The position numbers were made by a program, and so were the translations under genes. Shown piece by piece: positions 19,863-27,156 of a stretch of DNA of 64,000 bases. This DNA comes from Bacillota bacterium. GTDB lineage: Bacteria > Bacillota > Clostridia > Oscillospirales > Oscillospiraceae. The stretch covers positions 18,334-82,333 of the forward strand of contig JAQYLT010000077.1 of NCBI GenBank assembly GCA_028719885.1. The letters are read 5' to 3'. The notes under the pieces were generated by a model. That model had not been told where the DNA came from. It did not search any database and saw nothing but the letters and a program-made list of their open reading frames with translations. How positions within the stretch are numbered: the stretch's first letter is position 1; every line of letters begins with the position of its first letter.

Positions 19863-19897
19863 AAAGAGGGGCTTCCCAGGCTGGGAAGTCCCTCTTT
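19863..19897. terminator. Bidirectional terminator between the membrane protein gene and buk
   Basis: AAAGAGGG (19863-19870) and CTTCCC pair with GGGAAG and CCCTCTTT (19890-19897), with a small mismatch. A- and T-rich flanks on either side let it serve both convergent genes. Confidence 0.82.
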
Positions 19898-19911
19898 GTT
19901 TCTGTAAATTT

Positions 19912-21021
19912 TTATTCCCACCCGAAGCCCTGGAATACCGGCTCGCCGGTGTAGCGGTGGGCTTCTTTTTGTCCCCGGAGGATTTCCAGCACGCTCTCCG
20001 CCATGGCCTCCTGCTCGCACTCCCCGGGATAGACGGTGATGGGGGCGATCCAGCCGCAGCGCTGCCGGATTCCCTCTACGATGTCATCAAAGCGCACCAG
20101 GCCGCCGGTGAGCAAAATGCCGTCCACCTTTCCCTCCAGCACCGCTGCCATGGCGCCGATGGATTTGCACAGCTGGTAGATCATGGTGTTCCAGATGACG
20201 GTGGCCTTCCGGTCCCCCGCCTCCACCATGGCGTGAATGGTATCGGAGTTGGAGGTGCCGAAGTGGCTCACAAAGCCGCCGGAGCGGGAGAGCATGGTTT
20301 TCACTTCCTGGGTGGTATGGCCGGCTTCCAGATAGGTCAGCACCTCCATCACCGGAATGGAACCCAGCCGGGTGGGGGTAAAGGGACCGTCACCCCCGGC
20401 ACCCTCGGTGCTGTCCACCATCTTCCCCTTGCGGTGGGCGGTGACGGTGATGCCGCCATCGATGTGGCTGACGATGAAATTGCAGTCCTCATATTTTTTA
20501 CCCATGGACTTGGCGTGGATGGCGGCGATGCCTTTCTGGTTCAGCACATGGGTTTGGGCCCGCCGATAGAGCCCCGCGATGCCGGTGGGCCGGGCGTAGT
20601 CGCACAGCTCGTCCACATTGGTGGGGTTCACGGTGTACATCTGCCCGCCGAATTCCCTGCACAGCTCATAGGCCAGCATCACCCCCAATTTCGCGGGATG
20701 GTCGCTGCCACCCACTCCGGCGGCGGTATCGGCAACCAGCCGGTCGTCAATTTCCATGACCCCGGACTGCTGGGACCAGGCACTGCCGCCCCGGCCCACG
20801 AAGGCATCGATCTCGGAAAGCTGCAGACCGTGGCGGCTCATAAAGTCCTCGATAAAGGCCCGGCGCAGGGGGACCTGATCGTTGACCGTGGGATAGGACA
20901 GCAGCACCGGGGCATCGTGGAAGACGCTCTCGGTATAGACGTTTTTCTCATTTTCAAAATAGCTCACCGTGGTGGAGGTGGAGCCGGGGTTGATGACCAG
21001 CATTTTGTAGACGGTATCCAT
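19912..21021 (-). CDS. buk: Butyrate kinase
   Basis: 369 residues of the acetate/butyrate kinase (ASKHA) fold: VINPGSTSTTVSYF for phosphate binding near the N terminus, AFVGRGG, VSHIDGGITVTAHRKG, and GGLVRFDD in the adenosine pocket. It interconverts butyryl phosphate and butyrate with ATP. The longer frame to 21048 lacks a ribosome site, whereas ATG 21021 follows AAAGGAG. It is 27 bases after the DsbA-like gene. The usual partner ptb (phosphotransbutyrylase) is not adjacent, so branched-chain acyl or 2-oxoacid fermentation roles are also possible. Confidence 0.92.
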   Translation of the reverse strand: MDTVYKMLVINPGSTSTTVSYFENEKNVYTESVFHDAPVLLSYPTVNDQVPLRRAFIEDFMSRHGLQLSEIDAFVGRGGSAWSQQSGVMEIDDRLVADTAAGVGGSDHPAKLGVMLAYELCREFGGQMYTVNPTNVDELCDYARPTGIAGLYRRAQTHVLNQKGIAAIHAKSMGKKYEDCNFIVSHIDGGITVTAHRKGKMVDSTEGAGGDGPFTPTRLGSIPVMEVLTYLEAGHTTQEVKTMLSRSGGFVSHFGTSNSDTIHAMVEAGDRKATVIWNTMIYQLCKSIGAMAAVLEGKVDGILLTGGLVRFDDIVEGIRQRCGWIAPITVYPGECEQEAMAESVLEILRGQKEAHRYTGEPVFQGFGWE

Positions 21022-21048
21022 TTTAAAACTCCTTTGGAAACAATTCAA

Positions 21049-21684
21049 TCAGCATCCATCCGGGCCGCAGAAATGGCCGGGGCCGGAAAAGGAAGCATCG
21101 TTCAGTGCCTGCAGCATTTCCGCCTCCGTGTAGTCGTTCAGGGAAAGCTTTTTCCCGTCCGCATAGATGGTGGGCACGCCCTGGGGCTTCAGCACCTCCC
21201 GGGCATATTGGACGGCCTGGCGCTCCTTTTCGGTGTACCGCCCCTCCTCCAGCGCTTTGGTAAAATCCCCGGGATCCAGGCCAACCTGTTCCGCCAGGGC
21301 AGCCAGCACGGTTATTTCACCGATGTCCTGCTCCTGTATAAAATAGGCCCGGTAGACGGAATCGTTGTATTCCTCTCCCCTGCCGTGGTCGCAGGCGTAG
21401 TACCAGCCCTCAAAGGCCAGCCGGGTGTAGGGCCGGGGGATGATTTTGGGCGGCAGCTTCATGTCCAGCTCCAGCTGGCGGCAGGGCTCTTCCAATATCT
21501 GATAATTCGCCCGGCGGCGCTGGTCGTGGTAGGTATCCACCCGCTCCTTGGGCTCCGGGGTCAGCTCATAGGGCTGGTAGGTAATGTGGGCCTCCGTCCC
21601 CAGCTTCCTCAGTGCCCGATGGAGCGCCTCCTTGGCCACCAGGCAGTAGGGGCATACATAGTCGGAGATGAACAGTATTTCCAT
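21049..21684 (-). CDS. DsbA-family thiol oxidoreductase, FrnE-like
   Basis: 211 residues with a thioredoxin-like N terminus and CPYC at residues 11-14, a helical insertion, and the cis-proline loop GVPTIYADG near residue 170. There is no signal peptide, as in cytoplasmic FrnE or polyketide-type DsbA proteins. An additional Cys pair lies at the extreme C terminus (FCGPDGC), unusual for the family and perhaps a resolving pair. First gene of a two-gene unit with buk; a functional link between the two is not evident. Confidence 0.88.
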   Translation of the reverse strand: MEILFISDYVCPYCLVAKEALHRALRKLGTEAHITYQPYELTPEPKERVDTYHDQRRRANYQILEEPCRQLELDMKLPPKIIPRPYTRLAFEGWYYACDHGRGEEYNDSVYRAYFIQEQDIGEITVLAALAEQVGLDPGDFTKALEEGRYTEKERQAVQYAREVLKPQGVPTIYADGKKLSLNDYTEAEMLQALNDASFSGPGHFCGPDGC

Positions 21685-21715
21685 ATGCGTACCTCGCGTT
21701 CATTTGTCTGTGCAC

Positions 21716-21744
21716 AGTATACTACTTCTTTCCTCTGAATTCAA
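21716..21744 (-). promoter_or_regulatory. Promoter of the DsbA-like/buk operon
   Basis: Minus strand TTGAAT (21739-21744), 17 bases, TATACT (21716-21721), 31 bases before the start. Confidence 0.7.
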
Positions 21745-21795
21745 GCAAAATATACAAAAACAATTTGTGTTCCCGGCATAGACCAATGCCGCAGG

Positions 21796-22202
21796 AAATT
21801 GGAATTCGGCGGGGAGGCCCCGCGGCCAATTCGTTACGAACCTTGGGCAATTAACCCACAACTCCTGGGCCCCTCGACCGGTACTGCCCGATAAATTGGA
21901 ATTTGACGGGTTCGTTGAATTAAAAATGTTTCAACGTGTGCGTAGGGAACGGATTTATCCGTTCCGCCCGCGAAGCGGAATTAACGCACCCAATTATTTG
22001 ACAAAGGGTCAAGTTATCCGAATATCTAGGCGAATTCATGATAAAAACATTCGCAAAAGCGGCTTCGCCGACGGAATGAGCAAGCCCATTCCCAAGGGTG
22101 TGTACGGACCATTCCCCGTTCAACGAACCACGGATGCTAACCGACCTTGCGGAACGGATAAATCCGTTCCCTACGAATCACCTCTACAGATTCCAATTTG
22201 CC
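21796..22202. repeat. Composite repeat, locus 4 (DsbA-like - lysozyme-like gap)
   Basis: AAATTGGAATT occurs at 21796 and again at 21893, the first followed by a GCGGGGAGGCCCCGC hairpin. The main unit runs from TTCGTTGAATTAAAAATG (21911) through GTGCGTAGGG and palindrome 21946-21965 to palindrome 22151-22170, CCCTACGAATC and GATTCCAATTTG. The interior has TTCAACGAACCACGGATG, shared with loci 1, 7, 8 and 9. No gene is seen in 21745-22228. Confidence 0.82.
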
Positions 22203-22221
22203 GCTCTGCTGCGTTATGCCG

Positions 22222-22256
22222 AAAAAACAAGGGCCTGGCCCGAAGGCCAAGCCCTT
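22222..22256 (-). terminator. Terminator of the 1,560-residue lysozyme-like gene
   Basis: Minus strand AAGGGCTTGGCC, loop TTCG, GGCCAGGCCCTT, then GTTTTTTC; plus coordinates of the stem are 22229-22240 and 22245-22256. Confidence 0.88.
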
Positions 22257-22272
22257 ATTTGGTTGAATTGGA

Positions 22273-25200
22273 TTAACCCACGCTGTCGTCAACCGTCTCG
22301 CTGGGAGTGGTTTCAGTCGGGGTGGTCTCGCCGGAGGCACCGGCATCGGGAGTGATGGGGGCGGCGGCGGAATCCAGCACGATATACTGCATGCTGATCC
22401 AGCCCAGATCGGTGCGGCCCCAGGTCTCGGTGCCAACGGTAGTGGTCTCGTGGACCGCCACGCGGGAGGAGATCATGACCTTGGCCATCAGGGCGCCGTT
22501 GGAGCTGGCGCTGTTGCGGACATTGGCGGTGAAGCCGCAGCGGGCGATGGTGCCCATGTTGCCGGAGCCGGAAACGCCGATGCCGGTGATGGTCAGGTAG
22601 CTGGTGCAGACCCAGCCGTTGTCGGTACGGCCCCAGCTCATGCCGCCGTCCAGCTTGTTTTCGTAGATGACGACGCTGTTGCCTTTCTTCACAGAGCCAA
22701 CCTCGGGGTAGCCCAGGCCGGAGCCGGAGCGAATGTTGATATCCTGGTTGGCGTAACCCACGGCGATGGCGCCGGCGGGCACGGTGGTGATGATGGTCAC
22801 ATTACCGGTGCCGCCGTTGGTGCCGCCATTGGGCACGGTGGCCTGGGTTCCCAGCCGCACATAGTCCATGCAGACCCAGCCCTCATCGATGTGGGCCCAG
22901 TCCTTACCCAGGACGTTGGTCTTCTCGTAAATCTTCACGTTGGTGCCGTTGGGCAGGGTGGTAACCAGAGTGTTGCCCACGCCTGCGGCGCTGCGAACGT
23001 TGACGGAAGTAGAGCAGACGATGTAAGCGGGGATGGGATCCGCTGCGGGGGTGGTGGGCGTGGTGGGCTCGGTGGTGGAGCCGCCGCCATTACCGCCGCC
23101 GATGATGGAGCCGGTGGAACCGGGCACCAGGCTGACGTACATCTTGTCTGCCTCGTCGCACAGGAGAATCCAGCCGGTTGTATTGCCGTAGGCAACCTCG
23201 CCGTAGAGTCTGCCGCCCTGGACATAGAAGCTCTGGACGGTGGCCTTTTCATCCCGGTACAGGGTGTAGAGGATGTCTGCCTCGACCAGGGTCAGATCAT
23301 TGTAGATAGGTGCTTTGGACTCGGTGATGGTGGCAACGGCGGAGTACATGGTCAGGCAGTCCATATTGATCCAGCCGTCCTTGTCGCCCAGCTCAACCAG
23401 CCACCAGGCTTCGCCAGCGTCGGTCATATCCAGGTCAATCAGGCTGACCTCGGTGCCCTTGGGCAGGGACTTGACCTCGCCGTTGATGTTAACGGTAGCA
23501 TTCACGCTGTTGATCTTGCCCTTGGCCATGACGGGCAGGGTGGTGGGATCGGTACCCTCGGCAATGCCAGGGGTATTCAGCTTCACATTGGACAGGTCGA
23601 TGTAGCCGTTGACGCCAGCCACATCAATGCGGCCCCACATGGTTGTGCCAACCAGCTGGATGTCGGAGATGCCGATGGTCTTATTGTTCACCCGGAGAAC
23701 CTGGACAGAGCTGGCCTTATCCATGGTGTTGTAGACCTTCAGCTCTTCCACGGCCACGACGCCGGTCAGATTGGAGAAGTCAACGTCAGCAGCCTTGACC
23801 CAGCCCACAACCTTGTTGATCTGGACCTTACCCCAGGTTTCTGTCACACCGGAGCCGTTGGTCACGTTTCTCCAGTTCACGATGGTCACATTGGTGCCGG
23901 CGCTCAGCTTCAGCAGGATATTGCTGCTGTCGATGGCTTCCTCGTAGATGGGCAGCTCTGCGGCGGCCTTACCGGTAACCACCACGGAAGAGGCGATCAC
24001 GGGGTTGCTGGGGTTCTCCACCGTGGCCTTGCCGGTGGGAGTCAGCTTGCCATCGTCCAGGATGAACCAGAAGTGGTTGCTGGTGGAGGTATCATCGCCC
24101 ACAAAGCCGTAGCCGACATCGATGACGCCATGGTTGATTTCATTGGAATCGGGAACCAGCTGCCGCTGGGTGATGGTGATCTTGCTGCCCTTGGCAACAG
24201 GGGTATAGGAGGCGCTGATGTTGGCCGCGTCGGTGGCGGCAGCAAAGCCCTTGACCTCGGCATTGGCCTTGTAAGCCACGGAATCCAGATTCACATTGGC
24301 CATATCAATCCAGCCGGAGACGGAGCCCACAGTCACCTTGCCGTAGGTCTTATCAACCGCCTTCACATAGCTCCGGGCCTGGATATTCACCCGGGAATTG
24401 GCGGGCAGGGTATAAGCGGTGAATTCGCTGTGGTCATAGCCATACTCGTCCAGCCAAATGGGGCTGCCGTTAAAGTCCTTGAGCAGAGTCTGCTCGCTCA
24501 GCATAGTGCCGGTGAGGTAGCCCACACCGCTGAGAGTGGTGACGCCGGTGGGCATCGTGTTGCCCCGGAACATGGTCACGTCGTTCAGCTTCAGCCAGCC
24601 GGTATAAGTGACACCGGATACGGTAACGGTGACCTTGCCCCACAGGGTGCTGTCGGAGAGCTTCCAGTTGTCGTTGCCCTGAGGAATGGTGACGTAGGTG
24701 CCATTCACCAGAGAAGCATAGAACTTGCTGCGGGTGCTGGGCTCTTCGTAGACATCGGCCTTGCTGGCGGTGACCTTGGCATTGAAAGCGCTCATGATCA
24801 CACCGCTGATGTCCACCCAACCGGTCTTGTCACCCACGGTGACCTTGCCGTACAGGTTCTCGCCGGACTGGGTCCAGGCCAGGATGTTGACGGTTACATT
24901 GGGATTCAGGGTCAGCAGCACATTGGCATGATGGGCAGCGGTCTCCAGCAGAGAGGTGGCCGCCAGGGTCACGGCGGGATAGCCCTCAAAGGAGGTAACC
25001 ACGTTGTCCTTGTCATCCTCCACGCTGGGAGTGATGGGCTCGGGCTTCTTGAACTCGGAATCCAGCTGGATGTAGTCCATGCAGACCCAGCCGCGCTCGA
25101 TGCGGCCCCACTTGAAGCCATTGACGGTGGTAATTTCGGTAACATTCACGCGAGTACCCACACCGGCCACGCCGATCAGGGCGTTGGTGGTGCCGGCAGC

Positions 25201-26955
25201 GGCGCGGATGTTCACGCCGGTGGAGCAGTTGACCACGGTGCCGCCCACGCTGTAGACGGACTCGCCGCCAGCGGAGGTGCCGGTGGTAGTGACATAGCTC
25301 AGGTTGATCCAGCCCTGATCGATCAGACCCCAGGTGGCGCCGTTCACGGTTTCTTTCCGCAGGATGACCACGGAGGTGCCGGGAGCCAGAGTTGTAATCT
25401 TGGAGTAGTTGGTACCGGGTCCAGAGCGGACATTCAGCCGCACGGAGCTGCTGACCACGGCAGAGCTGCCGGTAGAGATGGTGGAGCCGTCAGTGGGCTT
25501 CTGAACCTGCTGCAGCTTCACATAGCCCATGCTGATCCAGCCCTGATCGATACGGCCCCAGGGCGCGCCGTCAGCAGTGGTCTGCTCGTAAACGGTGATA
25601 GCGGTACCCTCGGCCAAGGTGGTGACCAGGGCGTTGCCCACGCCGGCAGCCTTCCGGACATTCACCCGGGCTGCACCGGTGACGGTGCCGGGAGTGCCGG
25701 TGGTAGTGCCGGAACCGGAGGAGCCGGAAGAGGAAGCGGAGGAATTGCCGTCATAATCGGTGTAGGCCAGGAAAATCCAGCCCTGAGAGCAGTAGCCCCA
25801 CTTGCCATCGTTGGAGATCATGGTAATGGTGCGCTTTTCGCCCCGCTTCACGGTGCCCAGCTTATCAGAAGTAGCATCGGGCTCCTTGCGGATGTTCACA
25901 TAGTCATCGGTGATGGTGACAACCTGGGTGGGAATGGTAGCGGGAACATCTGCCAGCTTGCCCAGCTTCACCCAGCCGCCGGAGGAGAGCTTGAGCCACT
26001 TATCAGTGCCCACCATCTGCTCCGCCACCACGGTGATGGCGACCTGACGGTTCAGCACATTGATCTTATTGGAAGACTCATCGGGCTGCTCATAGATGTA
26101 AATCTGAACGGTATCCTTATTGCCGGAGGCGATATAGATCACCTCGGCGGGGATGGAATACTCCGCCTTCACTGCGTCGGAGCCCGTCTGCCACTTGGCG
26201 GTCAGGGTCTTACCGGCGGTGGCGCTGTTCAGACTGGTCATCATCTTGCCATCCAGATACCAGCCCAGGAAAACGCCGGTGGTGGGAAGCACCTTGATCT
26301 CGGCAGCGGGGGTCTTCACATAGGCCTGCACCGCCATCCGGTTGGTGCCGTCCAGGGTGTGATCCTTGCCTGCGTCCAGGACGGCAAAGCTCAGATTGCC
26401 CACGTTGGAAGCATCGTAGCCGCCGTTCAGGTACTGATTGGCCATCTTCAAGCGGCGGTAAACAACCCCCCGCTCGCCATCGGTATTGGTAAAGCCGGTG
26501 CGGTCCCAGGTGCACATGATGTCCACGAAGTCGGAACCGGTCACATTGGTGTTGACCGCGGCCACAACCTCAGAGGGGAGTGTGGGAGCCAGACTGTTCT
26601 CTGCCCAGGCGTACCAGGCCAGGGCGTCGATCCGCTTCTGAACCAGGGAGACAGTGATCTGAACATTCAGAACATTGTCTTCAAACTTTTTGATTTCCTC
26701 CCGCAGGAGCTTATCGGCGTTGGCCTCGGAAATGGTGGCACCCTTTACACTGGAGGTGCCATAACCGATTTTATATACGCCGGAGCCACTATACGTCTCA
26801 TAGGCGTTCTTGTGGTAGCCCACGTAGTTCTTGATCAGCCGGATACCGGCTTCACTCACGGTGAGCCCAGCTGCTTTCGCCGGAATGGCCGCAGCCGGAA
26901 TCAGGCTGAGGAGCATCACAAGCGTCAGCAACAGGCATGTAATTCTCTTTTTCAT
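22273..26955 (-). CDS. Secreted giant multi-SH3 protein with degenerate GH24 lysozyme domain
   Basis: 1,560 residues. Residues 1-29 are a signal peptide ending PAKA. Residues 30-190 follow the GH24 phage-lysozyme fold, but the catalytic Glu is Val45 (KNYVGY), the Asp position is Thr54 and the Thr/Ser position is Lys62 (YKIGYG), so hydrolase activity is doubtful. A short InlB-like beta repeat follows (FLGWYLDGKMM, 225-255). Then come SH3b modules: four near residues 350-635 (NIRKEPD, NVRKAAG, NVRSGPG, NIRAAAG), about eight strongly diverged SH3-like repeats in the middle, and three canonical ones at the C terminus. SH3b domains usually bind cell-wall peptides. No sortase signal is seen. It is a paralogue of the next upstream gene. 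Confidence 0.88.
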   Translation of the reverse strand: MKKRITCLLLTLVMLLSLIPAAAIPAKAAGLTVSEAGIRLIKNYVGYHKNAYETYSGSGVYKIGYGTSSVKGATISEANADKLLREEIKKFEDNVLNVQITVSLVQKRIDALAWYAWAENSLAPTLPSEVVAAVNTNVTGSDFVDIMCTWDRTGFTNTDGERGVVYRRLKMANQYLNGGYDASNVGNLSFAVLDAGKDHTLDGTNRMAVQAYVKTPAAEIKVLPTTGVFLGWYLDGKMMTSLNSATAGKTLTAKWQTGSDAVKAEYSIPAEVIYIASGNKDTVQIYIYEQPDESSNKINVLNRQVAITVVAEQMVGTDKWLKLSSGGWVKLGKLADVPATIPTQVVTITDDYVNIRKEPDATSDKLGTVKRGEKRTITMISNDGKWGYCSQGWIFLAYTDYDGNSSASSSGSSGSGTTTGTPGTVTGAARVNVRKAAGVGNALVTTLAEGTAITVYEQTTADGAPWGRIDQGWISMGYVKLQQVQKPTDGSTISTGSSAVVSSSVRLNVRSGPGTNYSKITTLAPGTSVVILRKETVNGATWGLIDQGWINLSYVTTTGTSAGGESVYSVGGTVVNCSTGVNIRAAAGTTNALIGVAGVGTRVNVTEITTVNGFKWGRIERGWVCMDYIQLDSEFKKPEPITPSVEDDKDNVVTSFEGYPAVTLAATSLLETAAHHANVLLTLNPNVTVNILAWTQSGENLYGKVTVGDKTGWVDISGVIMSAFNAKVTASKADVYEEPSTRSKFYASLVNGTYVTIPQGNDNWKLSDSTLWGKVTVTVSGVTYTGWLKLNDVTMFRGNTMPTGVTTLSGVGYLTGTMLSEQTLLKDFNGSPIWLDEYGYDHSEFTAYTLPANSRVNIQARSYVKAVDKTYGKVTVGSVSGWIDMANVNLDSVAYKANAEVKGFAAATDAANISASYTPVAKGSKITITQRQLVPDSNEINHGVIDVGYGFVGDDTSTSNHFWFILDDGKLTPTGKATVENPSNPVIASSVVVTGKAAAELPIYEEAIDSSNILLKLSAGTNVTIVNWRNVTNGSGVTETWGKVQINKVVGWVKAADVDFSNLTGVVAVEELKVYNTMDKASSVQVLRVNNKTIGISDIQLVGTTMWGRIDVAGVNGYIDLSNVKLNTPGIAEGTDPTTLPVMAKGKINSVNATVNINGEVKSLPKGTEVSLIDLDMTDAGEAWWLVELGDKDGWINMDCLTMYSAVATITESKAPIYNDLTLVEADILYTLYRDEKATVQSFYVQGGRLYGEVAYGNTTGWILLCDEADKMYVSLVPGSTGSIIGGGNGGGSTTEPTTPTTPAADPIPAYIVCSTSVNVRSAAGVGNTLVTTLPNGTNVKIYEKTNVLGKDWAHIDEGWVCMDYVRLGTQATVPNGGTNGGTGNVTIITTVPAGAIAVGYANQDINIRSGSGLGYPEVGSVKKGNSVVIYENKLDGGMSWGRTDNGWVCTSYLTITGIGVSGSGNMGTIARCGFTANVRNSASSNGALMAKVMISSRVAVHETTTVGTETWGRTDLGWISMQYIVLDSAAAPITPDAGASGETTPTETTPSETVDDSVG

Positions 26956-26992
26956 AGAAACCTACTCCTTTACTCAATTGTAAGTTACTGGT

Positions 26993-27021
26993 ATTATAAC
27001 AGCATTGGTTACAAATTGCAA
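26993..27021 (-). promoter_or_regulatory. Promoter of the 1,560-residue gene
   Basis: Minus strand TTGCAA (27016-27021), 17 bases, TATAAT (26993-26998). The -35 lies inside one of two operator-like motifs. Confidence 0.75.
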
Positions 27022-27053
27022 CCCCTAAATTCCAATTTATTTACATTTTGTAA
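27009..27053 (-). promoter_or_regulatory. Paired operator-like motifs at the lysozyme-like promoter
   Basis: Plus strand TTACAAATTGCAA (27009-27021), overlapping the -35, and the oppositely oriented TTACATTTTGTAA (27041-27053). Both fit TNACAAAWTGYAA or its complement. Centres are 32 bases apart, close to three helical turns. The same pair occurs at 29422-29455. Confidence 0.55.
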
Positions 27054-27070
27054 TTTTTGTTATTTTATGA

Positions 27071-27109
27071 CGAAAGCCCCCAATTTTTGTTATCAACTGG
27101 GGGCTTTCG
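27071..27109. other. Strong hairpin after the 737-residue lysozyme gene
   Basis: CGAAAGCCCCCA (27071-27082) pairs perfectly with TGGGGGCTTTCG (27098-27109), loop 15 bases. It lies 48 bases past the stop of the upstream gene but has no clear T-run, so it may act as an mRNA 3' stabiliser or a weak terminator. Confidence 0.6.
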
Positions 27110-27156
27110 ACGTTTTCAGCTAAAATGGCTCAGGGATTGCCCCAGTGCCGTTGAAC

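Noticed and set aside
27071..27109. Canonical terminator call for the hairpin after the 737-residue gene
   Set aside because: The stem is perfect, but neither side has a T-run, so it was listed only as a hairpin.
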